From contig OY755048.1 in the NCBI GenBank assembly GCA_963576565.1, positions 4,470,501 to 4,534,500 of the forward strand: a stretch of 64,000 nt of DNA, read 5' to 3'. Origin of the DNA: Aspidapion aeneum (taxonomy: Eukaryota; Arthropoda; Insecta; Coleoptera; Brentidae). Within the stretch, counting starts at the first letter, position 1, and each line of letters opens with the position of its first letter. The notes below the pieces were generated by a model. The model had not been told where the DNA came from, did not search any database, and worked only from the letters and a program-made list of their open reading frames with translations. Below, in pieces: positions 35,405-48,195 of this stretch. The position numbers were made by a program, and so were the translations under genes.

Positions 35405-36862
35405 TTTCACGGGCAAGACCTCAGAGGTAAAAGTAGTTACGGGGACGCGTTTCTGCCTCATTAGGCTTCATTCAGCCCGAGCATAACCATAAAATGGAAG
35501 GAGATGAAATAATGATGTGGGTAACTGAAAAAGAAATATGAAATATAGTGTTTACTGAGGAGATACCAACTGTCAATTTGCAGCTTCGGTCAGGGTTGCC
35601 TCGGTTTGGAGGCTAATTTTGACGTCGCGACGGAGACAGATATAATCTGCTCCCAGAAAACAGCCTGAGCCCTGGATTTTTTTAAATTTGAAGGAAGTTC
35701 ACGAGATATAAAGTCTTAACAAAAAGTTTCACGGACAAGACCTCAGAGGTAAAGGTAGCTACGGTGACGCGTTTCTGCCTCATTAGGCTTCATTCAGCCC
35801 GAGCATAACCATAAAATGGAAGGAGATGAAATGATGATGTGGGTAACTGAAAATGAAATATGAAATATGGTGTTTACTGAGGAGAGACCAACTGTCAATT
35901 TGCAGCTTCGGTCAGGGTTGCCTCGGCTTTGAGGCTAATTTTGACGTCGCGACGGAGACAGATATAATCTGCTCCCAGAAAACAGCCTGAGCCCTGGATT
36001 TTTTTAAATTTGAAGGAAGTTCACGAGGTATAAAGTCTTAACAAAAAGTTTCACGGGCAAGACCTCAGAGGTAAAGGTAGCTACGGGGACGCGTTTCTGC
36101 CTCATTAGGCTTCATTCAGCCCGAGCATAACCATAAAATGGGAGGAGATGAAATGATGATGTGGGTAACTGAAAAAGAAATATGAAATATGGTGTTTATT
36201 GAGGAGAGACCAACTGTCAATTTGCAGCTTCGGTCAGGGTTGCCTCGGTTTTGAGGCTAATTTTGACGTCGCGACGGAGACAGATATAATCTGCTCCCAG
36301 AAAACAGCCTGAGCCCTGGATTTTTTTAAATTTGAAGGAAGTTCACGAGGTATAAAGTCTTAACAAAAAGTTTCACGGGCAAGACCTCAGAGGTAAAGGT
36401 AGCTACGGGGACGCGTTTCTGCCTCATTAGGCTTCATTCAGCCCGAGCATAACCATAAAATGGGAGGAGATGAAATGATGATGTGGGTAACTGAAAAAGA
36501 AATATGAAATATGGCGTTTATTGAGGAGAGACCAACTGTCAATTTGCAGCTTCGGTCAGGGTTGCCTCGGTTTTGAGGCTAATTTTGACGTCGCGACGGA
36601 GACAGATATAATCTGCTCCCAGAAAACAGCCTGAGCCCTGAATTTTTTTAAATTTGAAGGAAGTTCACGAGGTATAAAGGCCGAGGCAACCCCGAACAAA
36701 GCTGCAAATTGACAGTTTCTTTTTCAGTTACCCACATCATCATTTCATCTCCTTCCATTTTATGGTTATGCTCGGGCTGAATGAAGCCTAATGAGGCAGA
36801 AACGCTTCCCCGTAGCTACCTTCACCTCTGAGGTCTTGTCCGTGAAACTTTTTTGTTAAGAC
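35405..36862. repeat. 322-bp satellite-like array closed by an inverted partial unit
   Basis: Four units begin TTTCACGGGCAAGACCTCAG at 35405, 35727, 36049 and 36371, exactly 322 bp apart and nearly identical. The fourth stops near 36679 and is followed by an inverted partial unit (GCCGAGGCAACC... to CTTGTCCGTGAAACTTTT at 36679-36862). The block therefore begins and ends with inverted copies of the same edge. No ORF. High identity implies recent amplification or homogenisation. Confidence 0.9.
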
Positions 36863-38213
36863 TTAAATTTATCTCAATATGATTTTTCAAGAGACAACAT
36901 TTTTTTTCTGTATAATTTCCCTGTGCGCTCTTTTACTATGTAAGGTTTTTTCTTTACGCGCTTTTTTATCCGTGCTTTTCTCGGCGTGCTCTTTTTTCTG
37001 TGATGGACTTTTCTCCTGTGCAAATATTTATTTTTCTCTTTTTCCCTGCGCGCTTATTTAATAACTATTATTAAATTTCATAAACCTTTAAAAATTACTA
37101 AAATTTTTATTATTTCTAGTATATGTTTTAAAATTTTAACTATAACAAAATTTAGTTTAGAACCCCTTATGATTTTCGTGTAAGCCTCATTATTATTCAA
37201 GGAGCATAAATGGGCCATTAGACTGTTAATATTCAAAATTTACACTGGTAGAACCTAAAATAATAAGTGATTTGTATATTTTATCACAACCTAACTTATC
37301 CAGGGTCGGTTTTGACCAAACACCCCCAAAATTCTCGAAAATTGTAAAAACGTTGCAATTTTTCGTGCAAACACAAAAAATGCAAAAACGCTACAAATCG
37401 CGAAAAATTGAAACTAAATAATCTTAAAAAGTTTTTGAATGATGTCAAAGGTTGCTTTTTGCGAAGCAGTCAAATTATACTCAATTTTTTCTAAACTGTC
37501 TTTTTAATCTAATGTAAATAATTTTTTTTCGTTTCCACAATTTACTTAAAATTTATTGTTATGTTTGTTTGCATTCGCCGGCTTGGAAACATATATACAT
37601 AGATAGAAATGTCTGTATTCTTTATGTTAAGTTTTTTCTCTGTGCGCTTTTTTCCGGATGCGCTATTTTTCCTGTGTGCTTAGTTCCGTGATTTTGATAA
37701 AGCAAGTCAACAAAAATATTATATTTATCAGCCTTTAACTTTTATGTAGTACATACCAGCCTTTAAACCCTATATATTTTTTTGGGACTGGCTCTGGGGG
37801 GAATTGCCCCCTTTAACCCCCCCCCCCTGGAGAACCGCAGGAGATTATAGGTGACCCATTGTTAGTGTTTTTATAGGTTTTATACTACCCAATCAAGTAA
37901 CTAATATCTTATTTTCTGGTATTTATCAATCCTTATTTTATTTCATTACAATGATTCTTAAAAATCAGTTGTTTAGTAGACCACAAATGAAAAAAAAATG
38001 GGCAAAATCCAAAACTGCGGCAAAATGGTTGAAATCGTAACTCTAAAACTATTAGTCTGTCAAAAAACATATATAAAAAATATTCTTTTTTTGTAAATTT
38101 TATTGGCCATAATTTGTGTTTTAAACCTTTTTTACACAACCTTCAGAAACCAAGGTATTTTAAAAAAACTGAATAATGGTGCCACGTTTCAATACTTTTA
38201 AACTTTTTGCATC

Positions 38214-38251
38214 AAGAGAGAGAGAGAGAGGAAGAGAGAGAGAGAGAGAGA
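38214..38251. repeat. (GA)n microsatellite
   Basis: AGAG runs with a single GGAA interruption. The rest of 36863-39417 is AT-rich with scattered homopolymers and no gene or element I can support. Confidence 0.85.
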
Positions 38252-39416
38252 TGTGTGATGATTGGACTATAGGTTCTCAATTTCTTTGTATACACTTTAA
38301 ATAAAAAAAAATTTAATAAAAAAAACACCCAACTGCTAAATTTACTTGTAACTACTAGTCGCAGTTGAGTACAAAACTGATAGGTATACATGTAATGTAC
38401 GACATGCTTCAGCTTTTAGGTTTGATGACCCCACATAGAACAAAAATTACATCAACGTTAAATTAACGTGAATAAAAATAACAAGGTTTTTTTTTACTTG
38501 AAAACAACCTCATAAAATGTAATATTTGTTTTGTTAAATCTACATGCTTAAAAATAACTTAAAATCAAGGAGAAATCAAGCTACAAAAATGTACTTTTTG
38601 CTGAAGTTTCTGGTGCTGTGTATATAACGTGTTTTTTACCCTCGTTATTTTCATGTACCAAATTCACACTTGAAAAGTCCTCCATAACATGTTCTTAAAC
38701 GCCACTAGATTAAGACTTCTCAAACCTACTAACTTTCTGCGTCTTTTTTGGCCACGTTTTTTTAATAACATTTTTTAAACTTAAAAGAGACGCGAAAGGA
38801 AGTTCTAAAAGTTCACTAGTTTAAGACTACAACACTTCAAGACAATTTTAAAGATGGTGCTCAAGGCAAGACAAAATATCTATATATCTATCTATATACA
38901 TTATGTTTTTTTTTAAAAGCTAAACAAGATTTTTTAACAGTAAACACTTTCACAGAATATTAATGTGTCTTTATTAGGTTCATGATGGTCGTAATCGTGA
39001 AGAATCAGGGATCAGTTTCTTAAAAGGTTTTTGGAGTTTAGAGGCCAAAGCACTGCCTGATAGATTTCGTCAAAGTGAAAAATCTCGACAATAGGTGGCG
39101 CTGCTGCTAGTAAAATCTCAAAAATATTCAGTAGAAAAGCCATGCAAGTCGCGTTTTAAAATTCGTGTACAAAAGGCGTGAATCTAATGTGATTTTAAAG
39201 TAAAAATCACTTGAAACTAAGGTAAAAACATTGCTGTTTTAATTTTATAATGGCGTTATTACAACGCAATTTTTAGCAACGTTATTTTTTATAACGTTAA
39301 TGAATGACCTATTAAGCTTGTTTTCATATATGAAATAAACGTTTTTTTCTAGCAGCTTTTAAAATTAACTTTTTTTTTTTCTCACGCCTTTTTTACGTGT
39401 TAAACACGTGATTGTG

Positions 39417-40330
39417 CTATGTGGGTCCATTGAGTGAAGGTGGGGGAGGATAGAGGGAGGAGGGAACTAGTAAAATGGTGCCAAAAAAAATCTTAAAGCG
39501 TGTGGCGAATTTTTGAAATCGCTCTAAATCTGTGAAAGGTATAGCTACAACTATTACTAATAAGGGGGGTGGGGAGAAGAGAGGGAGACGAAAGGGAAAA
39601 CTAGTAAAATGATGTTGAAAACAAAGTCTTAAAGCGTGTGCAGAAAGAATTTTTAAAATCGCTCTACATTTGTGAAAGGTATAGCTACAACTATTACTAT
39701 TAAGGAGGGAGGGGAGAAGAGGGAGGGCGCTAGTAAAATGATGTTGGAAAAAAGTCTTCAAGCATGTGCAGAAAAACTTTTGAAATCGCTTTATATTTGT
39801 GAAAGTTATAGCTATAACTATTACTAATAAAGATGGTGGAAGGAGAGTGGGAGAGGCGGGGCGGGGGGGACTAGTAAAATGGTGTTGAACAAAAATCTGA
39901 AAGCGTATGCAGAAATAGCTCTATATTTGATAAAATTATGCGAATATGGTTTTTTAATAGGGTGGGGGGGAATGACAGGAGGGGAGATGGGTGGGAGCAG
40001 GGAGGATCACAAAGTAACTACAGCAAATTAGAGGATATTTGCAATGGGTAATCAAAGGAATTTCAATAAAATCGCCTGAAATTTAGATAATTTGTTTGCC
40101 TTAAAGCCTACATCATGTGACAAAATGGCGTCTGAAGACCGCCATGTTGATTCCTGTTTAAAAAAAATAGCCTATACCACCTTCGAGATCAGTAGCAATT
40201 CAACGACACATTTTTTGTCAAAATTGGTTCAGCCTTTTAGCCTCTAGCGTGACACAAACATACATATTTACATACATACAACAATCGAAAAACATTACCC
40301 TTCCTTTCGCCGTGCTACAGTTGGGTAAAG
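39417..40330. repeat. ~122-bp tandem repeat, about four to five units, with TACA-rich tail
   Basis: Units contain CTAGTAAAATGGTG, CTTAAAGCGTGTG, TTGAAATCGCTCTA and GTATAGCTACAACTATTACT, with G-rich purine blocks between. The region ends with a TTGTCAAAATTGGTTCAGCC core and an ACAAACATACATATTTACAT tail, a combination common at the ends of insect interspersed repeats. No coding signal. Confidence 0.75.
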
Positions 40331-40809
40331 AGGGATGCAGTGTCGTAAAGTTCGCTAAATATTGTTTACTCAGGCGTTGGAAAATCTGTTGTTTTTGTTT
40401 ACTCTGATTTTTTTCAACGAATTGAGGGCATGTTTAAAAGAACGAGGTCAACAGTTTGAGAAAAATTTGATTATCAAAGTTTATAAATAGGTACTTTTCA
40501 TTTTCTAAGAACTGAAATGACAAAAAAGAGTGGCCTGGGTAATTCATATAAAGACGTTTTTTTTTTCATAAACATAAAGTGTTCCATTAAGAGTCCAAGG
40601 GGAAGGACGGGGCTCATTGACACCCTTTTCCAGAAAACTAAAATACGAGAGGCAAACTACACACCTGAGCAAAAAAAAATTAAGTCATATACATGTTTAA
40701 AAAGCTAAACCAACGATAAATTAAATTTAGCAAATTAATTTCTAGCAATCCTGACAATTGCTTTAAATTTATGCTGAATTTAGCTAGAATTTCCTGGAAT
40801 TTGTGAAAA

Positions 40810-42710
40810 TTCCCATCTGATACTAGTGGGGGATTTCAATGCCAAATTAGGTAAGAGGATGAACATCGAAGAGACTAAAATAGGAGATTTTGGATATGGA
40901 GAAAGGAATGACAGGGGCACAACCTTAATGAACTATTTAGAGGAAAACAGCTTTATGCAATGAACTCGTTCTATGGAAAGAAACCGCAACGAAAGTGGAC
41001 ATGGCCCAGCCCTAATGGAATAACAAAAAACGAAATTGATTACATACTGACTACTGATAAAAATGTTGTTAGATATGTAACAATCCTAAACAGCTTTACA
41101 ACAGGCAGTGATCACAGGATGGTCAGAACAAAAATCTGCATTGATGGCAATTTCGAAATGAAAAGAAAAATTAATAATAAGAATGAACAACTTGACATGA
41201 ATAAACTTACACAAAATAAAGCTATCTACAAAGAAAGGCTAAAGGAACAGCTAACCCAAAACTTCGAATGCGAAAATAAAAATATAGATGAAATAAATGA
41301 TACACTGACAAGAGCTATGATCAAAGTAGGAAAAGATATCGTACAAAAAGATAAAAAGACCCTCGAGAGAGAAGGAAAAAGACCATCTATAGAATACACA
41401 GAAATAAATAAAACTATAAGAAAAATTATAAAAGAAAATATAAGAAAGAGCCAAGAAATTAAAGTTGAGAGAGTTTTACAAAATAACAGAAATATCAAAT
41501 GTCTAAAGCCAACTCTAGGTAGATATGAAATAATTAAAACAAAGGATATTAAAGGCATAGAAACTAACGTTAAAGAGGATATCATAAATATCACACAACT
41601 ATTCTATACAGAATTATACCAAACAAACAGGAAACCATCACGAGAGACCATGAAGAAACTCCAAACAAAAATAAAGAACATAAACTCAGAGCTACAACCT
41701 GAAATAAGCAGAGCGGAAATAAAGATAGTATTAAAGAAAATGAAAAATAACAAATCACCTGGAAAAGACGGAGTAACGGCAGAAATGCTCAAGTGCGGTG
41801 GTAAAGCTGTGGCTAATACCCTCCGTATTCCCCTGAATAAAATACTAACAGAAAAAATGATCCCAAACAACTGGAAATAATTATTAACCATTATTCTACA
41901 CAAGAAGGCGATAGAGCAGACCTAAAAACTATCGACCTATAACACAGGAAAATATTAACAGATAGACTAACAACAAAATTTGATGGATATCAGTCAAAGC
42001 AGACTTTAGAAAAGGTTTCAGTACAAGTTGACTACTTATTAAACATGAAAACCCTAATAGAACGAGCCGTTTATAGACTTCGAAAAAGCTTTCGACAGCA
42101 TTGAGCGCTGGGCAGTAAAAATAGCCAAAATCATAACAGACACAGATATAGATATTACGGTCAGAATAAAGCGAAAGTTAAAGCGAAAGTATTTAGAACA
42201 AGTAGAGGAACTGATACAAACTATTAAACTGAAAAAGAAAACCGAACAGCTGAAATCAAGAGACGAGTAAAATTGGCCTGGGCAGCATTCGGTAAATTAA
42301 GCTACATATTAAGAAATAAAAAATGTCTTCAGTACCTTAAAACGAAAGTGTATAACCAATGTATCTTTCTTGTACTTACCTATGGTTCCCAGACCAAAAG
42401 CCCAAAGATCAATGGAAAGACAAATGTTACATGTAAAGCTAACAGATAGAAAAAGGAATGAATGGAGAAGAAATAAAACAAAAGTAAGGGATGTTAGAGG
42501 AGAAGTAGCAAAATTAAAATGGAAATTTGCCGGTCATAATATAAGACAGAAAGACGATCGATGGAACAAATGTATTGTAAACTAGAGACTTTGGGAAAAT
42601 AAAAGAACCCAAATGAGATGGGTGGACGATTTGATGAACGCGGCGACAGATAGAGAAGATTTGAAGATATTGGGGGAGGCCTGTCCAAAGATGGATTGAA
42701 GAAGGCTAAA
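40810..42710 (+). mobile_element. Decayed LINE of a third APE-RT type
   Basis: Begins inside an endonuclease domain (LLVGDFNAKLG at about 40815, then SDHRMVRTK), continues through a lysine-rich linker into the RT start, and ends with WKFAGHNIRQKDDRW, then RTQMRWVDDL. The RT palm is largely missing: after 41880 there are several frame changes and the region with motifs A to C is not readable. It differs clearly from LINE families 1 and 2. Confidence 0.8.
40960..41880 (+). pseudogene. LINE endonuclease C-terminus, linker and RT start
   Basis: 306 codons in one frame. The first part carries the APE signatures NEIDYIL and GSDHRMVRTK (residues near 26 and 50). The middle is a highly charged linker, and the end has the RT lead-in KNNKSPGKDGVTAEMLKCGG and a NNWK stop. 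Directly after the stop another frame reads LLTIILHKKGDRADLK, the next RT block, so the end is a frameshift rather than a true C-terminus. The upstream APE half is in a different frame. Confidence 0.8.
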
Positions 42711-42839
42711 TAGATAGAAACAGATAAATGTTTAAAACATCTAAATTGCCCCCCTTTCTTTTTGAAAGTCTAGAACTGTCCCTGCCATGAATTATCTAAG
42801 TATGTCAAATTTCTTTTTAAAATATGTCTTGTTGAGGTA

Positions 42840-44113
42840 AGGTAATTCCGGGAGAGATGCCCTAGCGGTATAGATGCCCCAATATTCAAATCTCGCGCGC
42901 AAATGACAATGTCGCCATTTTTTTGGTACAGTTGTCTCAGTTACTGAAAAATATCGGTGCATGCATATGGTAACGTTAGTACTCTGGATTTTTGGAAAAA
43001 TAAAGCCTTAAAAAGGTAAGTTTAATAAAAAATAATATTCAATATAATAATAAGCAAGTTCCAACATTGTTATTTTGGATTTTTATATTGATATGCGTAG
43101 GTGTGATTTAAGAAAAATAAGTTACGTTAGATTCAAATAAAAATTAAACAAAAGGTGTCCGAATTGTGTTCAGAATGTGCAACCTAGCAACTTTCTTTAA
43201 CAAATTTCTCCAGTTCTAGTTATTAAACCTACTCAAAGAAAAAGAAAAACATGCACAAATTTTAAATAAAGAGGTATTAAAAGCAATTGAAAATAAAAAC
43301 ACAGAAACCTACATAACAGATTCGTCTTCTGATGATGAACAATTAGCTAAGATAGCGAAAAAAGTCACTGCAGCCAAAGAAAGCACAAAAACATCCAATG
43401 ATGTTCCAGTTGTTAAATCGACCAAATTAAAAGGAAAAAGCGGTTATATAAACCTGTAGAATTGTCGTCTGACGAAGAACCAATAGTTAAATTGTTAAAA
43501 AGGTACTGCTGCTAAAGAAAATAATGACAAAATCCAGGAATCAAACATAACAAGACACACAGAAAACTGCGTCGAATGTTTGCAAAATTGTTACTTAAGA
43601 ATAGAGCCTGTAGATCGGGTACAATGCGAAAGATTGTGCTGTTCCCTGTAGTTTATTAAATGCAGCAATTGTGGCAAGGGTGCCAAAATAACGGAAAAAC
43701 TCAACCATTTAAAAGCCTTTTCTAAATATTTTTTTAATTTTGTTAATGTTTTATATTTTTTGTATTTTTAGTTTAAGTAATAGGAATACACTTTATTTTT
43801 ATGTCTTTTATTTAAAAAAGGTAATAAAACTTATAAAATTATAATTTTTAATTTTACATGCCAATCAAAGATGGGGCATCTCTCCTATGCCTGTGAGTCA
43901 TCTCTCCCGGACTATCGGGAGAGATGGCCAAAATTACTATTTCAGATAATACAGTTTTGACAGTTTGTCATTTCAATTCCTCAAATTTTGAATATCGTAT
44001 ATTTTTCTAGATAGAACTATAAGTACATTTTTAATTTTTTAAAGCTTTAGACCATTCCAGTGCTGTACAGTGAATTTTTTTTGTTAAGTGGGGCATAAGT
44101 CCCGGAATTACCT
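42840..44113 (+). mobile_element. 1.27-kb pogo-like element with TA duplication
   Basis: Terminal inverted repeats AGGTAATTCCGGGA...TCCCGGAATTACCT lie between TA dinucleotides (42838-42839 and 44114-44115). The interior keeps a broken transposase tail: an acidic serine stretch (TDSSSDDEQLAKIAKK) and, after frame changes, a Cys-rich part (NCVECLQNCYL, CSNCGKG). No DDE domain remains. Sub-terminal words GGGAGAGATG recur near both ends. Confidence 0.75.
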
Positions 44114-44115
44114 TA

Positions 44116-45189
44116 TAGATAAAATTAAAAAAAAAACGTTTTTAATTATAAATTCTAGAAAAGCGTCTTTTGCTCTTTTTACCCCTATTTGGCATCATGC
44201 CACTTTAGTTTAGTTTGAATAGGTTTTTCTTACATCAAAACTTCCTCCAGCTGATGTGGAACAACCTGTTGACGCACTAAAAAATGGGACGTTTGTATTT
44301 TCTAATGGTAATGTTAATTTATTTCGATTCATCTCTAATTTATCATTGTTGTTAACGGAACATTAGTTTCAAACATTTTTATGAGCAAAGCTCGTTACAC
44401 ACCAAATTTCGTTTACACGTACAAAATAACTTTGAGTTACATCAAGACTTATATAATGTTTAAGCATTCAATTGTAAACAAGAAAATTTAACTTGGGAAA
44501 TAAATATCGAGGAAAATGAGGATAGTTGTAACGATTTTCACGAGTAACGACCAACCGTTAAGTTCACCTCGGACCGTTTTAGTGGCGGAACTAAGGGAGG
44601 ACGCGACGCCTCGCGTCGAAGAATATCCGACGCGTTGAATACGCTGCACAGTGGGCCATTCGTGTTTTAAGTATATATAGTCAGGTTTGAAATAGGCCAT
44701 TTTTAATTTCAGCTTACCTATTGATACAGAATTGTGTGATTCAGCGAAAATCGTAGAATACGAATTTTTATGGTCGAGATCTGGCTTCAAGGGTGTGATT
44801 AATTAAAAAATATAAGGAGCATCCAATTTACAAAAACTATAAATTTGAGCGCCTGTCAAATATGGTAAGCATTAGGAATAAAGTCAAGATGCAATTTAAA
44901 AGTAGAAATTTCGCGAATTCGAACACAATTTCTTGTATATTCCTATATCAATTATTAATCGTCTAAAAGGGTGGGAAAAAATATAATGAGACACCCTGTA
45001 CAGGAGAAGGGCTTTAATTCGATGTATTGTTTGTCTATATCGTCCCAAAAATAACAACCCTACAGAGTCGAATCAGGGTTAGTTTCTTAAAAGTAAAGTG
45101 ATTTTTTTAATTAAACAACAAACAAAAATTTTCAAAAAACTTTTACAGACTAATCTCGTAGAAGTTGAAACTGCCTACAAGAAATATCT
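44116..45189. other. Non-coding stretch, nothing recognised
   Basis: AT-rich sequence with a small GC-richer island around 44560-44650 (GGACGCGACGCCTCGCGTCG, itself a partial palindrome). No gene, TIR or tandem repeat could be established. Confidence 0.4.
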
Positions 45190-46680
45190 AAGGGCACGGC
45201 AGTGCCTCGCCAAGTTCGCGCGCCATAACCATTCTTGAAACATTTCAGCCGATATTTGACCTACCTAAAACTCTACTTCGGAATGGGCTACGAATCTCAA
45301 ACACAGTCGTAGATCTCCATGGAGTTAACAACCCCTCCAAGTTTTATGGAATTCCATAAAGTAGTAAAGTAGTTACGAAATTTCAAAAAACGTCGAATTT
45401 GCCACTCACTCACTCACTCACTCACTCATGTATAGATCATCAATATTCTACTGTACTTAGACTGATAGAAATTATGACCAAACCCCTGGAAAAAATCAAA
45501 AAACTCAAAAATTCCAATTTACTTCCCTCCCCTATAAATGTAAAGTTAAGTAAAAGTAACATTGCCTACTTCCAGACATGCTAGAGAGCTGAGCTTTGGA
45601 AGACTGATAGTAACTATGATAAAGTTATAGAAAAAAATTAAAACACCCCAAAATTCTAATTTACTTCCTTCCCCCATAAATGTAAATTTATTTAAAAGTA
45701 ACACTGCCCACTTCCACAAACGCTAGAGAGCTGAACTTTTTAAGACTGAAAGACAATATGATAAAACTATATGAAAAAATTTTAAAACACCAACATTTTA
45801 ATTTACTTCCCTCTCCTATAAATCTAAATTTACATAAAACTAACATTGCCCACTTCCAGAAACGCTAGAGAGCTGAGCATTGGAATGCTGATAGAAATTA
45901 TGATAAAACCATGGGAAAATATCCCCTATAAATGTAAAGTTATGTAAAAGTAACATTACCCACTTCCAGAAACGCTAGAGAGCTGAGCATTAGAAGACTG
46001 ATAGGAACTATGATAAAACTATAGGACAAAATTTAAAAAGACGACAATTTTAATTTATTTCCCTTCCCTATACATGTAAAGTTATTAAAATTAACGTTGT
46101 GCACTTTCAGAAACGCTAGAGAGCTGAGATTTGGAAGGCTGATAGGAACTACGATAAAACCATGGAAAAAAATTAAAAACCTCAAAAATTTAAGTAAGGC
46201 ATTGCAAAAGTTTTGAACAATATTCCGCATATTTTACTACTTTAAAAATTAAGTATTATCCAATTCCTTTATAAAAGAAGTGAAATCATAACAAAAACAT
46301 TTCATGTAAAAAAAAGCCAAGTACGCGAAAATGATGGCATTCCGTAAAAAGAATTGAGATAAAAGTAAATCCAAGTCCTTCAATACAAATTTCAAAATGA
46401 AAGGTTCTTACTAGTTTGGAAATATTTTTCTAAACTTGGCTATTAGGGCGGTAAATGACTCTTAGGCACAGTGCTAAATTGAACATAAAGAAGTTTGGCT
46501 ATAATAGCAAAGTTTAAAAAAACATTTTCAAACTAGTAAGAACCTTTCATTTTAAAATTTGTATTGGAGAACTTAGCTGTACTTTTATCTCAATTCTTTT
46601 TACGGAATGCCATCATTTTCGCGTACTTGGCTTTTTTTTACATGAAATGTTTTTGTTATGTATAACTTTGTTTCCTAGTT
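45190..46680. repeat. Composite repeat, copy 2 (inverted relative to 13590-14665)
   Basis: Contains, in reverse order, the CTTGAAACATTTCAGCC block, a GCCACTCACTCACTCACTCA microsatellite (expanded relative to copy 1), five to six ~140-bp units with CTAGAGAGCTGAGC, and the AAGTACGCGAAAATG block. A further forward piece with the CCAAACTAGTAAGAACC-type edge follows at 46500-46680. This shows two opposed edges at the right. Confidence 0.75.
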
Positions 46681-47898
46681 AAAATTGGTAGCAGTCCAGG
46701 TAAGCTTCAAATTGTGACTTTAGGAAAAGCTACGTTATATACTATTTTGTAGGCAGTTTCAATCTCTACAAGATTGGTCTTTACAAGTTTTTTCGACAAG
46801 CGTATGGTTTTTGTAAAAGTATTCATGCTCCTGTAGTTGTAAACGCGCCTACGACGTTTTATTAGCATTAACTTCTCAAGGGTATTTTTTGCAGACATTT
46901 TTTTTAAATTTCGTTTTTAGACCTAATTTGGGGGTTGCTGACCCACCTATGGGGGGTAGATGGTTAAAGTGTATTTCAAATTGCTGAGAAATACTGGATT
47001 AAAAAACCAATGTAAAACCAGCCCAAGTTTCCATTTAGAAAAAACGCCACCAGCCATCTCCCCCCCCCCTTGGAGGGGATGCAGAGTGGTACAGTACCAT
47101 TTGTCAGATCTTCACCATAGAAATTCGTATTCCAAGATTTTGACATATCACATAATATTGTGTCGCAAATAGGCGACCGGCAACTCAATTCAGAACTGAA
47201 TAATATGCTAATTTCTGCTGGTATTTTACTATGGAATAGCAGAATTTGTAGGGGAAACCGGGGCAGGTCGTCACACTTTTTTTATTTGCATTTTAAATAG
47301 CCATGATCTTAGTTTAGCAGCGTTATTTATATATTAATTGATGGTGTATTTATTCAAGATTTAAAAAAAAACTGTTTTTCTTCAACATTGTCAAATAAAA
47401 AACCATGTGACTTTGAACCATGTGTCCGGGATAGTTGTCACAGCACCTGGGTAATAGTCACATGTCAATTAAAACGGTAATATAAAAGAAAAACTGATGA
47501 GAATCAATTTAATCGAATAACCTTCTAGAAAAATAAAAATATTACCTAATTTACTTAGTTTTTATCTCTGTGAAATTAATTTATAGTTATTGGTTTAAAA
47601 CGTTAATATAATAAAATCACTAAAAAAACATATTTTTATCAAAGTGATTTGGTTTTTTAGCTGTGCACTTTTTGTGAGCGTATAATTGTTGATAAATATT
47701 GATATTAACTAAATTCTGTTTTTGATTTGCACGTAAAAACCAGCCCCAGTGCAACCTGAGGCAACATGCCCCAAAACACATTTTAGAAAATAGCTTCTAT
47801 AAGAAAATATTAAGCCAATGTTTATATGTAAGAATGTATCAAAGTTTTATAATAAATAAATAAATGACTGTAAACATTTCATGACCTTGTAAATACGT

Positions 47899-48024
47899 AT
47901 TTGACTATTCGTGGGTTGGAGGATACGACCAAAATAGAAACTATTAAAAATATATTCCGAAACGTTGCAAAAAACTTGATTTTATTTTTTGGTCGTGTCC
48001 TCTAACCCACGAATGGTCAAATAA
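47899..48024. repeat. Long imperfect hairpin of about 126 bp
   Basis: Arms of about 40 bp pair with few mismatches: TATTTGACTATTCGTGGGTT...GACCAAAATA and TATTTTTTGGTCGTG...AACCCACGAATGGTCAAATA. The loop is about 45 bp. It is a compact foldback or MITE relic; no duplication was identified. Confidence 0.7.
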
Positions 48025-48195
48025 ATAAAAATATTTTATTTTCAACTCAGCGAAGTTAAGTACAAGCTTCTGTTAACTGATATATAAAGCCCATATTTGA
48101 CATCATACATACACATAGACTTATATTTTTATCCAGAATTACTTTTCAGATTCGGAAGAGATCCACAAAAATTTAAGAATTGTAATATGTCGAGA

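Noticed and set aside
47255..47800. Possible TIR element starting GGGGAAACCGGGGCAGG
   Set aside because: The word resembles pogo-type ends, but I could not find a convincing inverted partner; GAGGCAACATGCCCC near 47760 does not pair well enough.
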